Shown here: piece by piece, positions 17,371-25,799 of the stretch | Layout of the letters: every line of letters starts with the position of its first letter | Position numbering within the stretch: the first letter of the stretch is position 1 | Assembly (NCBI GenBank): GCA_001443495.1 | Contig: LDXR01000006.1 | Span: forward strand, 1 to 64,000 | Length of the DNA: 64,000 bases | Direction of reading: 5' to 3' | Origin: a candidate division NC10 bacterium CSP1-5 | GTDB taxonomy: Bacteria; Methylomirabilota; Methylomirabilia; Methylomirabilales; CSP1-5 | The notes under the pieces: generated by a model | The model's database searches: none | What the model saw: only the letters and a program-made list of their open reading frames with translations | What the model was told of the DNA's origin: nothing | Position numbers and translations under genes: made by a program

Positions 17371-18291
17371 GTGGGCGAGATGGTCGTCTGGGCGACGGCG
17401 CTCCTGGAATCGAGCGGCGTGGAGTCCCCTCGGTTGGACGCCGAGTGTCTCTTGGCGTCCCTCCTCGGCAGGGATCGCCTCCATCTGTATGCGGCCGCTG
17501 AGGAACGGATGCCTCTTCCGGTGTTCGAGGTCTATCGGGCCCTCCTCGGCCGGCGGCAGGCCCGTGAGCCGCTCGCATATCTCACCCGGACGAGGGAGTT
17601 CTGGTCCCTCTCTTTCGCGGTGACCCCTGCTGTCCTGATCCCGCGTCCCGAGACCGAGACGCTGGTCGAGACGGCGCTGGCGCGGCTCAGCGAGCTGCAG
17701 GCGCCGATCATTGCGGACATCGGCACCGGCTCCGGAGCCATCGCCGTGGCGGTGGCGAAGACCCTTCCCCACAGCCGGCTCTATGCGACGGACATTTCGA
17801 GCCGGGCCTTGGACGTCGCCCGAGAAAATGCCGCGAGACACGGGGTCCTCGAAAGAATTACGTTCCTCCAGGGAGATCTGGTGGAGCCGCTCCTTTGCCT
17901 GGGTCTCGCCCATCACTGTGACCTCATGGTGAGCAACCCTCCCTACGTTGCCACCAAGGAATTGGGGGGGCTGCCGCCCGAGGTACGCTATGAGCCCCTG
18001 GAGGCTCTGCATGGGGGGCCGGACGGCCTTGACGTTCACCCGCGGCTCATCCGTGGGGCCTCGACGTTGCTCCGGCCCGGGGGATGGTTGGCCGTAGAGA
18101 TGGCACCGGGACAGGGGCCTTCGCTCAGCAGACTTCTGCGGGAGCAGGGTGTCTTCGGCGACATCGAGGTGACCCCGGATTTGAGCGGACGCGAGCGGGT
18201 GATCGTCGCTCGGTGCACGGATCCTGGGTCGGCGCGGTCAGGGGTGGGGTTCGGTCTGCGTGAGACGGCCGGCCGCACGCATGGGGGATAA
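17371..18291 (+). CDS. prmC: Release factor glutamine methyltransferase PrmC
   Basis: SAM-dependent enzyme that N5-methylates the Gln of GGQ in RF1/RF2. The N-terminal helical domain (about 1-75) is followed by a Rossmann fold with [14 protein letters not shown] and the catalytic NPPY at [14 protein letters not shown] before the Rossmann domain is also conserved. It has a GTG start at 17371 and 306 residues, slightly long at the C-terminus, where about 20 residues overlap or approach murA. It is adjacent to its substrate gene prfA. Confidence 0.95.
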   Translation: MGEMVVWATALLESSGVESPRLDAECLLASLLGRDRLHLYAAAEERMPLPVFEVYRALLGRRQAREPLAYLTRTREFWSLSFAVTPAVLIPRPETETLVETALARLSELQAPIIADIGTGSGAIAVAVAKTLPHSRLYATDISSRALDVARENAARHGVLERITFLQGDLVEPLLCLGLAHHCDLMVSNPPYVATKELGGLPPEVRYEPLEALHGGPDGLDVHPRLIRGASTLLRPGGWLAVEMAPGQGPSLSRLLREQGVFGDIEVTPDLSGRERVIVARCTDPGSARSGVGFGLRETAGRTHGG

Positions 18292-19549
18292 GGTGGACCG
18301 GTTGGTGATCCACGGGGGAAGGCCTCTCTGCGGCACCGTGACAGTGAGCGGGGCGAAGAATGCCGCGCTCCCCGCCATGGTGGCCGTTCTCCTTACCCCG
18401 CAGGAGCTCATCCTGGAAAATGTCCCCTCCCTTGGGGATGTGGCGACAATCAGGAGGCTTCTTGGGTTCATGGGGGTGGAGTCGCGCGATGTGGGTCCCG
18501 GGACGGTGCATCTCACCTCGCGGGCCGTTGAGCGGTGCGAGGCGCCCTACGATCTGGTGCGGACGATGCGGGCCGCGGTCTTAGTGCTCGGCCCCCTGCT
18601 CGCCAGGTTCGGCGAGGCGAGGGTCTCGCTTCCGGGGGGCTGTGCCATCGGCCCGCGGCCTATCAATATGCATCTCGCCGGGCTCCAGCGGATGGGAGCA
18701 GAGATCGATCTGGTGGAGGGATACGTGGTGGCCAAGGCGCGTCGTCTCAGCGGAGCGCGCCTTGCCTTCGAGACGGTGACGGTCACCGGGACCGAGAATC
18801 TCATGATGGCGGCGACGTTGGCGAAGGGGACGACGGTCCTCGAAAACGCCGCCTCTGAGCCGGAGGTGGTTGACCTGGCCCGCCTCCTCCAAGCGATGGG
18901 GGCGCGGATCGAGGGGGCAGGCACGTCCACCATCACGATCGGGGGGGGCGAGGCGCTCACCGGTGCCCGGCACCGGGTCGTCCCGGATCGGATCGAGGCG
19001 GGAACCTTGGCGGTGGCGGCGGCCATTACGCTGGGAGATGTGTTGATCCTGGGCTGCGTCCCACACCACGTGGAGGCGGTGACGGCAAAGCTCCGCGAGG
19101 CAGGGGCATCCGTGACTGTCGAGGCGGGGGGAATTCGGGTCCGGATGGCTGCCCGACCCCGGGCGGTGGATATCAGCACCGCTCCCTTCCCCGGCTTCGC
19201 CACCGATATGCAGGCGCAGATCACAGCGCTCATGGCGATCGCCGACGGCAGATCCGTCATCACCGAGACGGTCTTCGAGAATCGCTTTATGCACATCCCC
19301 GAGCTCGTACGGATGGGAGCAGACATTACGGTCGGAGGCCGGGAGGCCGTGGTCCAGGGTGTCCCCTTCCTCCGGGGGGCCCCCGTGATGGCGACCGATC
19401 TCCGCGCCAGCGCCTCCTTGGTGTTGGCGGGACTTCAGGCCCGGGGTGAAACGGTGGTCGATCAGATCTATCACCTGGATCGCGGCTACGAGCGATTAGA
19501 GGCGAAGCTGCAGTCCCTGGGGGGGGAGATCCGGCGGGTCGAGGGCTGA
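18281..19549 (+). CDS. murA: UDP-N-acetylglucosamine 1-carboxyvinyltransferase
   Basis: First committed step of peptidoglycan synthesis: transfers enolpyruvate from PEP to UDP-GlcNAc. SGAKNAALP near the N-terminus holds the catalytic Lys, and [12 protein letters not shown] contains the Cys that binds PEP and is the fosfomycin target, so the enzyme should be sensitive at that residue. At 422 residues it is normal. The ATG at 18281 lies inside the prmC end (11-bp overlap); an earlier in-frame ATG at 18260 is less likely. hisG starts on the base after its stop codon. Confidence 0.96.
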   Translation: MGDKVDRLVIHGGRPLCGTVTVSGAKNAALPAMVAVLLTPQELILENVPSLGDVATIRRLLGFMGVESRDVGPGTVHLTSRAVERCEAPYDLVRTMRAAVLVLGPLLARFGEARVSLPGGCAIGPRPINMHLAGLQRMGAEIDLVEGYVVAKARRLSGARLAFETVTVTGTENLMMAATLAKGTTVLENAASEPEVVDLARLLQAMGARIEGAGTSTITIGGGEALTGARHRVVPDRIEAGTLAVAAAITLGDVLILGCVPHHVEAVTAKLREAGASVTVEAGGIRVRMAARPRAVDISTAPFPGFATDMQAQITALMAIADGRSVITETVFENRFMHIPELVRMGADITVGGREAVVQGVPFLRGAPVMATDLRASASLVLAGLQARGETVVDQIYHLDRGYERLEAKLQSLGGEIRRVEG

Positions 19550-20206
19550 ATGCTGCGGGGACAGATCGCCATTGCTCTGCCGAAGGGGCGGCTTCTCCCC
19601 GAGGCCATCAAGCTCTTCGAGGCGACGGGGATCGAAGGGCTCGAGGGGCTCATGGAGTCGCGGCGCCTCCTGTGCGAGGACGTGACGGGGGCGTACCGCT
19701 TCATGGTGCTCCGCCCGGCCGATATTCCCACCTATGTGGAGCACGGGGCCACCGATATCGGTGTGGTGGGCAAGGATATCCTCCTCGAGCAGGAGCGGGA
19801 TGTCTACGAACCGCTGGACCTCAAGTTTGGGGCCTGTCGTCTGGTGGTGGCCCAGCCGAAGAATCTGCAGCAACGCTGGAGCCCGGGCGGCTTCTCGTCG
19901 GTGCGGGTGGCCACCAAGTATCCCAAACTGGCCGAACGGTACTTCGCCCAGCAGGGGGTGCAGGTCGAGATCATCCGTCTCTCGGGCTCCATCGAGCTGG
20001 CGCCGCTCGTGGGGCTGTCCGAGCGGATCGTGGATCTGGTCGACACGGGCCGGACCTTGCAGGAGAACGATCTGGAAGAAGTGGAAGAGATCGCCACCGC
20101 CACCGCGCGGCTCATTGTCAATCGGGCTGCCTTGAAGACCAAGCACCAGAAGGTCCGGGGCCTGATTGACCGCCTGGCGGCCGTCGTTCAGGGGGGGCGC
20201 GCATGA
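19550..20206 (+). CDS. hisG: ATP phosphoribosyltransferase, short form (HisG_S)
   Basis: First step of histidine synthesis: ATP + PRPP to phosphoribosyl-ATP. At 218 residues it lacks the C-terminal regulatory domain of long HisG, so it is the short form that needs HisZ for activity and feedback control. The PRPP loop region DLVDTGRTLQEN is clear. No hisZ is in the window. It starts on the base after the murA stop and overlaps hisD by 4 bp, so the his operon is probably translated from a murA-containing message. Confidence 0.95.
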   Translation: MLRGQIAIALPKGRLLPEAIKLFEATGIEGLEGLMESRRLLCEDVTGAYRFMVLRPADIPTYVEHGATDIGVVGKDILLEQERDVYEPLDLKFGACRLVVAQPKNLQQRWSPGGFSSVRVATKYPKLAERYFAQQGVQVEIIRLSGSIELAPLVGLSERIVDLVDTGRTLQENDLEEVEEIATATARLIVNRAALKTKHQKVRGLIDRLAAVVQGGRA

Positions 20207-21492
20207 TTCGAATCCTCCGCGCCGATGGAGACGAAGGGACTGCCTTTCTGAAAGAGCTCGCCGTGCGGCGGGCCGCGGTGTCCGCCGAGGCGGAGGAGGT
20301 GGTTCGCCCCATCCTCACTGAGGTGCGCGAGAAGGGCGATGCCGCGCTCTTGGAGTATGCGAGGCGTTTCGATGGGGCCTCGCTCACGCCGGGCACCCTC
20401 CGGGTGACGCCGGACGAGGTGAAGCAGGCCGTTGACCATCTGCAGCCCGAGGCTATCGAGGCGCTCAGGCTTGCGGCGGCGCGGATCGAACACTTCCACC
20501 GCCGACAGCTCCCGCACTCGTGGTTCGTGACCGAGGAGGGGGCGGTCCTCGGCCAGCTCTGCCGGCCGCTGGATGCGGTCGGGATCTACATCCCGGGTGG
20601 GAAGGCCGTCTACCCTTCGACGGTGCTGATGAACGGCGTTCCCGCGGCGGTCGCAGGGGTGGAGAGGCGCGTCATCTGTACCCCGGTCAGTGCGGGTCTC
20701 GCGGTGCATCCCGCGGTCCTGGTGGCCGCCTCCCTCGCGGGGATCGCGGAGATCTACAAGGTGGGCGGGGCGCAGGCGATCGCCGCGTTGGCCTACGGGA
20801 CCGATTCCATTCCGCGAGTGGACAAGATCGTCGGCCCGGGGAACATGTACGTGGCGACCGCCAAGCGCCTGGTGGCCGGCGTGGTAGGGATCGATGGGAT
20901 TGCCGGGCCGACCGAGGTGGTGGTGGTGGCGGACGAGACCGGCGATCCCGCATACATCGGGGCGGATCTGCTCGCCCAGGCTGAGCATGACGAAATGGCC
21001 ATGACGGTGTGCATCACAGTCAGCGAGGCCCTGGCTGCCGCTGTGGTGATCGAGCTGAAACGACAACTCACCGATCTTCCGCGGCGCCGGATCGCCGAGG
21101 CGAGCCTCGCGCACAACGGGGCGGTCCTCGTGGTCCCGACGCTCGACGCTGCGTTCGCCCTCGTCAACCGCATCGCGCCCGAACATGTGGAGCTCCACTG
21201 TCAGAACCCGTGGTCCCATCTGGAGCGCATCCGGCATGCGGGGGCGGTCTGCATAGGTGCCTTCTCACCCGAGGCCCTGGGGGACTATCTGGCCGGCCCG
21301 AATCACGTGCTTCCCACCGGCGGGACGGCGCGTTTTGCCTCTCCCCTCTCGGTGGAAGACTTCCTGCACCGCACCAGCCTCCTCCACTTCACCGAGGAGG
21401 GACTGAAGCGGCTGGGGGGCCCTGCCATGACGCTGGCCTCTCTCGAGGGGCTCGATGGTCATGCCCGAGCCGTACGGATTCGACAGCGGTGA
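20203..21492 (+). CDS. hisD: Histidinol dehydrogenase
   Basis: Zinc enzyme for the last two steps, L-histidinol to L-histidine with 2 NAD+. The zinc ligands are visible: Q and H in LAQAEHDE, D in LGDYLAGPNH and H in LDGHARAV near the C-terminus. The catalytic Glu-His pair is in IAPEHVEL. At 429 residues it is full length. The start ATG overlaps the hisG stop (ATGA), and hisB follows after 12 bp. hisC, usually next to hisD, is absent here. Confidence 0.97.
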   Translation: MIRILRADGDEGTAFLKELAVRRAAVSAEAEEVVRPILTEVREKGDAALLEYARRFDGASLTPGTLRVTPDEVKQAVDHLQPEAIEALRLAAARIEHFHRRQLPHSWFVTEEGAVLGQLCRPLDAVGIYIPGGKAVYPSTVLMNGVPAAVAGVERRVICTPVSAGLAVHPAVLVAASLAGIAEIYKVGGAQAIAALAYGTDSIPRVDKIVGPGNMYVATAKRLVAGVVGIDGIAGPTEVVVVADETGDPAYIGADLLAQAEHDEMAMTVCITVSEALAAAVVIELKRQLTDLPRRRIAEASLAHNGAVLVVPTLDAAFALVNRIAPEHVELHCQNPWSHLERIRHAGAVCIGAFSPEALGDYLAGPNHVLPTGGTARFASPLSVEDFLHRTSLLHFTEEGLKRLGGPAMTLASLEGLDGHARAVRIRQR

Positions 21493-21504
21493 CGAGGAGG
21501 AGCC

Positions 21505-22113
21505 ATGGGGGCGAAGTCGAGACGCATGCCTCGCAAGGCAAAGGTCCGTCGCCGGACCACCGAGACCGATGTGGCCGTTGAGCTCGAACTCGACGGGCAG
21601 GGGAGGTTCCGGGTCGAGACCGGTCTGCCGTTCTTCGATCACATGCTTGCACAACTGGCGAAACACGGCCTCTTCAACCTGACCCTTCGGGCCAAGGGAG
21701 ATCTCGAGGTCGATCCCCACCACACCATGGAGGATGTGGGGTTGGCCCTGGGGGAGGCCTTTGCCCAGGCGCTGGGGAACCGGGCGAACATCCGGCGCTA
21801 CGGTCAGGCGACGGTGCCGATGGACGACGCGCTCGGCTGGGTTGCGGTGGACGTGAGCGGTCGGCCCTTCCTCGCCTACCGGGCAGACGGGCTTGCAGGG
21901 AAGATCGGAGAGTTCGATGCGGCGCTCCTGAAGGAGTTCTTTCGGGCCTTCGCCACCGCGCTGAAGGCGAATGTCCATATCGGGGTCGCCTACGGCGAGA
22001 ACACGCACCATATGGCTGAGTCGGTCTTCAAGGCCGCCGGTCGGGCCCTGGATGTCGCGACCACGCTCGATCCCCGCGTCAAGGGGATTCCCTCAACCAA
22101 GGGAAAGCTCTAG
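21505..22113 (+). CDS. hisB: Imidazoleglycerol-phosphate dehydratase
   Basis: Manganese enzyme that dehydrates IGP to imidazole-acetol phosphate. The duplicated metal-binding motifs are present: DPHHTMEDVG and GENTHHMAESVFKA, with FFDHML near the N-terminus. It is the monofunctional form (202 residues), without the HisN-type phosphatase domain of enterobacterial HisB. A GGAGGAG SD lies before the ATG. A hairpin starts at the stop codon and a phased repeat fills the gap to hisH. Confidence 0.96.
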   Translation: MGAKSRRMPRKAKVRRRTTETDVAVELELDGQGRFRVETGLPFFDHMLAQLAKHGLFNLTLRAKGDLEVDPHHTMEDVGLALGEAFAQALGNRANIRRYGQATVPMDDALGWVAVDVSGRPFLAYRADGLAGKIGEFDAALLKEFFRAFATALKANVHIGVAYGENTHHMAESVFKAAGRALDVATTLDPRVKGIPSTKGKL

Positions 22114-22130
22114 GACCGCTTCGCGGTCCT
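22112..22130. other. Perfect hairpin overlapping the hisB stop codon
   Basis: AGGACCGC (22112-22119), loop TTC, GCGGTCCT (22123-22130): an 8-bp perfect stem. No T-tract follows, so it is not a standard terminator. It could protect or cleave the mRNA or act as a weak pause; the phased array begins on the next base. Confidence 0.6.
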
Positions 22131-22247
22131 GGTTCAGAGTTTATGGTTCATGGTTCATGAAAGTGCGTGGATCCAAAAAAACTTCCTTTCGTTTTGTGTC
22201 TTGGCTCTCACCTTCAACCCTGAACCCTGAACTATGAACCATGAACT
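22131..22247. repeat. Phased 7-bp inverted array (GGTTCAN type), hisB-hisH gap
   Basis: Left arm: units begin at 22131, 22138 (decayed), 22145 and 22152. Right arm: the AAC of TGAAC-like words falls at 22216, 22223, 22230, 22237 and 22244, exactly 7 bp apart. The arms are inverted around a 57-bp spacer with an A/T-rich middle. The right arm ends 3 bp before the hisH ATG, leaving no room for an SD. Confidence 0.9.
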
Positions 22248-22250
22248 AAC

Positions 22251-22895
22251 ATGATTGCCATCATCGACAGCGGGATCGCCAATCTGCGGAGCGTCGAGAA
22301 GGGATTCGAGAAGGTAGGGGTCCCTGCCCGCGTGGTCAGGGAGCCTCACCTGCTCCGGGACGCGGCAGGAATCGTGCTGCCGGGGGTGGGGGCGTTTGCC
22401 GACGGGGTCGCGACACTGGAGAAGACAGGATTCATCGATCCGCTGCTCCGGGAGATCGAATCCCGGAAGCCGATCCTCGGGATCTGTCTCGGTCTACACT
22501 TTCTCTTTTCGGAGAGTGAGGAGTTCGGCCTCCACAAGGGCCTTGATCTTGTCCGAGGCCGGGTGCGTCGCTTCCCCCATGTTGCTCAGTCCTCAGAGCT
22601 GAGTCCTCAGTCCTGGGTTTTGAAGGTGCCTCATATGGGGTGGAACCGGGTGCATCTGACCAGAGAGGCGCCGATCATGCAAGGGATCCCGGACGGCTCC
22701 TACTTTTACTTCGTGCACTCGTACTACGTGGAACCCGAAGATACAGGCGTCATCGCCGGCGTCACCGAATACGGGATCCCTTTCACCTCCATGATCTGGC
22801 GAGACAACCTCTTTGCCACCCAGTTTCATCCGGAAAAGAGCCAGGCCTTGGGCCTTCAGGTCCTTGCTAATTTTGGCCGACTGGTCGCCGGCTAG
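22251..22895 (+). CDS. hisH: Imidazole glycerol phosphate synthase, glutaminase subunit
   Basis: Class I glutamine amidotransferase that feeds ammonia to HisF. The nucleophile Cys79 is in GICLGLH, and the His-Glu pair is in QFHPEKSQ near the C-terminus. At 214 residues it is slightly long because an insertion of about 12-15 residues (around 110-123, HVAQSSELSPQS) splits the conserved RRFP...LKVPHMGWN stretch. That insertion is encoded by a 7-bp-period CTCAG array. The catalytic residues are intact, so the protein may still work if the loop is tolerated. No SD precedes the ATG; the upstream bases are repeat. Confidence 0.92.
   Translation: MIAIIDSGIANLRSVEKGFEKVGVPARVVREPHLLRDAAGIVLPGVGAFADGVATLEKTGFIDPLLREIESRKPILGICLGLHFLFSESEEFGLHKGLDLVRGRVRRFPHVAQSSELSPQSWVLKVPHMGWNRVHLTREAPIMQGIPDGSYFYFVHSYYVEPEDTGVIAGVTEYGIPFTSMIWRDNLFATQFHPEKSQALGLQVLANFGRLVAG
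22585..22617. repeat. Phased 7-bp array (CTCAGTC type) inside hisH
   Basis: CTCAG-like words begin at 22585, 22592, 22599 (CTGAG, the inverted word), 22606 and 22613 (decayed), an exact 7-bp period. The array is in frame with hisH and adds no stop codon. The word differs from that of the neighbouring intergenic arrays. Confidence 0.85.
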
Positions 22896-22897
22896 AG

Positions 22898-22964
22898 CTG
22901 TCGGCAGTCGGCTATCGGCGGTCAGCTTTTTTGGAGGAGTCCCGTGCTGACGGCTGACAGCTGT
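22898..22964. repeat. Phased 7-bp inverted array (GTCGGCN type), hisH-hisA gap
   Basis: Left arm: TCGGC-like words at 22901, 22908, 22915 and 22922. Right arm: GCTGA-like words at 22946, 22953 and 22960, the inverted word at the same 7-bp period. A run of six T (22927-22932) follows the left arm, so the left arm with its T-run may also act as a weak terminator. The array ends just before the hisA SD region. Confidence 0.85.
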
Positions 22965-22976
22965 GGAGCCATCGCC

Positions 22977-23714
22977 ATGTTGATCATTCCCGCGATCGAT
23001 GTGAAGAACGGGCGCGCGGTCCGCCTCACCCAGGGGGATCCGGCTCGCGAGACGGTGTACGGGGAGGACCCTGTGGCGGTCGCCAGGGCGTGGGAGGACC
23101 GAGGGGCGCCACGCCTGCACGTGGTCGACCTGGACGGGGCCTTCGCCGGGACCCCCAAGCAGGGCGCGCTGATCGGGGCAGTGGCGCGGTCGGTCACGAT
23201 TCCGGTCCAGGCGGGGGGTGGCCTCAGAACCGTGGAATCGGTTGGGGCGGCCTTTGAGGCCGGTGTCGCCCTGGCGGTGGTCGGCACCTCCGCGATTCGG
23301 GACCCGCATTTTCTGGAGCAGATCTCTGCAGCCTATCCGAGGCGAATCATCCTCGCCCTGGATGCCAAGGAGGGAAGGGTGGCCATCGAGGGGTGGCGGG
23401 AACTTTCGGACCATTCGGTGACGGACGTGCTAGAAAGAGTCGCTTCGCTGGAGTTGGCGGCGATCCTCTATACCGATATCCTGAAGGATGGGACATTGGA
23501 GGGACCCAATTTCGAGGGACTGGAAACGATGGCGAGGCAAAGCCGGCACCCGGTTCTCGCCTCAGGGGGCATCGCCCGCCTGGACGACATTCGCCGGCTC
23601 CGCACCATCGCAGGCGTGGCGGGGGCCATCCTGGGCAAGGCCCTGTACAGCGGCGCGGTCACGCTCGAGACGGCGCTCGCCGTGGCGGCAGGGGAGACGG
23701 TTCGTCGATGCTAG
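22977..23714 (+). CDS. hisA: ProFAR isomerase
   Basis: Fourth enzyme of histidine synthesis, an Amadori isomerase with a (beta-alpha)8 barrel. The catalytic Asp pair is visible: D8 in [10 protein letters not shown] and the second Asp in LALDAKEG. At 245 residues it is normal. The ATG at 22977 ([10 protein letters not shown]) is chosen; GGAG lies 9-12 bp upstream, and the frame further left is repeat. Its stop overlaps the hisF start. Confidence 0.96.
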   Translation: MLIIPAIDVKNGRAVRLTQGDPARETVYGEDPVAVARAWEDRGAPRLHVVDLDGAFAGTPKQGALIGAVARSVTIPVQAGGGLRTVESVGAAFEAGVALAVVGTSAIRDPHFLEQISAAYPRRIILALDAKEGRVAIEGWRELSDHSVTDVLERVASLELAAILYTDILKDGTLEGPNFEGLETMARQSRHPVLASGGIARLDDIRRLRTIAGVAGAILGKALYSGAVTLETALAVAAGETVRRC

Positions 23715-24529
23715 CGAAGCGGATCATCCCCTGCCTTGATGTCAAGGATGGCCGGGTGGTGAAGGGGACCAGGTTCGTGGACCTGAGAGACGCGGGCGAT
23801 CCAGCCGAGGTGGCTGAGCGGTACGATCGCGAGGGAGCCGACGAGCTGGTCTTCCTCGACATCACCGCATCGGCGGAGCGCCGCAAGATCCTGATCGGGG
23901 TCGTCGAGCAGACAGCCGAACGGGCCTTCACCCCTCTCACGGTCGGGGGCGGCATCCGGGATCTGAAGGACATCCGCGCCCTCCTCCTGGCCGGGGCGGA
24001 CAAGGTCTCTCTCAATACGGCGGCGGTAGAGAATCCGAGCCTCATCCGAGGGGCAGCGGAGCGATTCGGCAGTCAGTGCATCGTACTCGCCATCGACGCC
24101 AAACGCCGTCCGTTCAGGGTTCAGGGTTCAGGGTTCAGAGAAGGACCGAACCATGAACCATCCACCATGAACTCTGAACTGACCTGGGAGGTGTACATCC
24201 ACGGCGGTCGCACACCCACAGGTTTGGATGTGGTGGCCTGGGCAGAGCGGGGAGTGGCGTCGGGATCGGGGGAGATTCTCCTGACCAGCATGGACCGAGA
24301 TGGAACCCGCGACGGGTACGATCTAGAACTGACGCGCGCGGTCGCTAGGCGCGTCGGTGTACCCGTGATCGCCTCGGGGGGGGCCGGGACGATGGAGCAT
24401 CTGTACGAGGCCCTTGTCGAGGGGGGGGCCGATGCGGCCCTTGCCGCCTCTATCTTCCATTTCCGGGAGATTTCTATCGGTGAGGCCAAGGCGTACCTGA
24501 AGGGGCGTGGGATCCCCGTCCGCTTGTGA
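23708..24529 (+). CDS. hisF: Imidazole glycerol phosphate synthase, cyclase subunit, with in-frame repeat insertion
   Basis: Cyclase barrel that uses HisH-derived ammonia to make IGP and AICAR. The catalytic residues D11 ([10 protein letters not shown]) and D130 (LAIDAKRR) are both at the standard positions. Immediately after AKRR an extra run of about 25 residues (135-159) replaces the short loop that normally leads into WEVYxHGG; it is encoded by a 7-bp-period inverted array. The reading frame is kept and the rest of the barrel, including TSMDRDGT, is normal. The length is 273 residues against about 253 for typical HisF. The loop follows beta-strand 5 near the catalytic face, so an effect on activity is possible. 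The start is the ATG at 23708, overlapping the hisA stop. Confidence 0.95.
   Translation: MLAKRIIPCLDVKDGRVVKGTRFVDLRDAGDPAEVAERYDREGADELVFLDITASAERRKILIGVVEQTAERAFTPLTVGGGIRDLKDIRALLLAGADKVSLNTAAVENPSLIRGAAERFGSQCIVLAIDAKRRPFRVQGSGFREGPNHEPSTMNSELTWEVYIHGGRTPTGLDVVAWAERGVASGSGEILLTSMDRDGTRDGYDLELTRAVARRVGVPVIASGGAGTMEHLYEALVEGGADAALAASIFHFREISIGEAKAYLKGRGIPVRL
24112..24179. repeat. Phased 7-bp inverted array (GGTTCAN type) inside hisF
   Basis: Left arm: TTC at 24113, 24120, 24127 and 24134. Right arm: the AA of GAAC words at 24149, 24156, 24170 and 24177, with a decayed unit at 24163. Both arms keep an exact 7-bp period and are inverted around a spacer of about 10 bp. The array is fully within the hisF coding frame. 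Confidence 0.93.
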
Positions 24530-24540
24530 GAATGTGTTGG

Positions 24541-24726
24541 AGCAACGCCTTCGGCCTCTCGCTCCGGGCCTCTCGCGGCGACCCTGTTCGGCGGCTTACG
24601 GCCTGGGTCTCTCCGTGTTCACGATCCATGCAATGAACAGCGGCACGGATCGCGCCTCGGTTTCCCAGGCCGTCGCCAGCCGAGGGGCCCCGCCGCTTTC
24701 GTCCATGTCGCTCGGGGCCTGCAGGC
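24541..24726. repeat. Interspersed ~180-bp repeat R1, copy 2
   Basis: Same-orientation homologue of 1521-1702. The core from about 24617 to 24690 is nearly identical. It fills the hisF-hisIE gap and is followed by a T-rich stretch (24730-24742) and then a short GAAC array. As for copy 1, no transposase or terminal repeats are visible. The 24530-24775 gap contains nothing else. Confidence 0.8.
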
Positions 24727-24754
24727 GCTCTTCTTTTTGTTAGTTCGCGTCATC

Positions 24755-24774
24755 GAACCGTGAACTGTGAACCA
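24755..24774. repeat. Short phased 7-bp array (GAAC type) at the hisIE start
   Basis: AA of GAAC words at 24756, 24763 and 24770, exactly 7 bp apart, all in the form (C/G)GTGAAC. The third unit contains a GTG (24767) in frame with hisIE. It is the same word as the hisB-hisH and hisF arrays. Confidence 0.75.
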
Positions 24775-24775
24775 C

Positions 24776-25507
24776 ATGGGGGCTATCGTGGCGAAAGGAC
24801 CTGGCAAGCTGAAGTTTAGCAAGGACGGCTTGATACCGGCCATCGCCCAGGATGCCAGAAGCGGCCAGGTGTTGATGATGGCCTACATGAACCGGGAGGC
24901 CCTCCGACAGACCGTCGAGACCGGCTTCGCACACTACTACAGCCGGTCGCGGGGTCGGCTCTGGAAGAAGGGCGAAGAGTCGGGCCATGTGCAGCGGGTC
25001 GGAGAGGTCCGCGTTGACTGCGACGGCGATGCCCTCCTCCTCCAGGTGAACCAGCAGACGGCCGCGTGTCATCTCGGCTATCGGTCGTGTTTCTTCCGGC
25101 GCGTGAAGAGGGACCTCAGCTCCTCCGCCCCGGTCATGGAGCAGGTCTTTCGGCCCGAGGCGGTCTACGGGCCCTCGTCTCATATCCTCGACACGGTCTA
25201 TCGGACCATTCTGGAGCGCAAGAAGCGGCGGCCGCCGGGTTCGTACGTGGCCTCCCTCTTCCAGCAGGGGGAGGAGCAGATCCTCAGGAAGATCGCCGAG
25301 GAGGCCTCCGAGGTCCTCTTGAGTGTCAAGGGGGGCCGGCGCCAGGCGATCGTCCATGAGGTGGTAGACCTCTGGTTTCACACGATGGTCCTTCTCGGGG
25401 CATACGGCATCACGTTGGATCAGCTGTGGGGGGAGTTCCAGGCACGGGTGGGGAAAAGGAAGAAGGAATACACGAAGAGGCGTGCGAGGCGCCGAAAAAG
25501 GAATTGA
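24776..25507 (+). CDS. hisI: Bifunctional phosphoribosyl-AMP cyclohydrolase / phosphoribosyl-ATP pyrophosphatase
   Basis: Fused HisIE carrying out steps 2 and 3 of histidine synthesis. The HisI half (about 10-115) has [26 protein letters not shown] and the zinc-binding DCDGD and [10 protein letters not shown]. The HisE half (about 135-225) has the MazG-like EEASEVLLS and [10 protein letters not shown] acidic helices. At 243 residues it is typical of fusions. The ATG at 24776 is chosen; a GTG at 24767 inside the repeat is also in frame. Neither has an SD. The C-terminus is a Lys/Arg-rich tail. Confidence 0.93.
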   Translation: MGAIVAKGPGKLKFSKDGLIPAIAQDARSGQVLMMAYMNREALRQTVETGFAHYYSRSRGRLWKKGEESGHVQRVGEVRVDCDGDALLLQVNQQTAACHLGYRSCFFRRVKRDLSSSAPVMEQVFRPEAVYGPSSHILDTVYRTILERKKRRPPGSYVASLFQQGEEQILRKIAEEASEVLLSVKGGRRQAIVHEVVDLWFHTMVLLGAYGITLDQLWGEFQARVGKRKKEYTKRRARRRKRN

Positions 25508-25532
25508 CAGGAAAACACGTATGATTTAGATT
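25504..25532 (+). promoter_or_regulatory. Promoter of rpsU
   Basis: Perfect -35 TTGACA (25504-25509), 17-bp spacer, -10 TAGATT (25527-25532). It overlaps the hisIE stop and is followed by an unusually A/T-rich leader of about 60 nt. The -10 hexamer is identical to that proposed for the cold-shock gene. Confidence 0.7.
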
Positions 25533-25600
25533 GAAGTTTTAGATGATTTTACTTTCGAAGAAATGGTCTCATGAAATAGGCGGGTGAGGGGGTGTAGGCG

Positions 25601-25798
25601 GTGACGACGGTACTCGTCCGGGAGGACGAGAGCTTCGAAAGCGCGCTCCGGCGTTTCAAGAAGCAGGTGGAGAAGGCGGGGGTGCTTTCCGAGATGCGGA
25701 AGCGGCAGCATTATGAAAAGCCCAGCGTCCGTCGGAAGAAGAAGGCTCTCGCCGCTCGGAAAAAGCTGCTCAAGAAGATGCGCATGATGCAGGGGTAG
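25601..25798 (+). CDS. rpsU: 30S ribosomal protein S21
   Basis: 65-residue, highly basic S21 with the conserved [22 protein letters not shown]-like core and an Arg/Lys-rich C-terminus. It binds near the anti-SD end of 16S rRNA and aids initiation. The GTG start at 25601 follows GGGGGTG. It is placed with yqeY and dnaG-rpoD downstream, the macromolecular-synthesis arrangement known from many bacteria, here interrupted by mutS2. Confidence 0.95.
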   Translation: MTTVLVREDESFESALRRFKKQVEKAGVLSEMRKRQHYEKPSVRRKKKALAARKKLLKKMRMMQG

Positions 25799-25799
25799 G

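Noticed and set aside
22131-22250. CRISPR array
   Set aside because: Units are 7 bp with no unique spacers of 25-40 bp, arms are inverted, and no cas genes are present.
23393-23707. A longer HisF with about 105 extra N-terminal residues
   Set aside because: This stretch is the coding region of hisA in another frame; the HisF family starts at the ATG at 23708 with [12 protein letters not shown].
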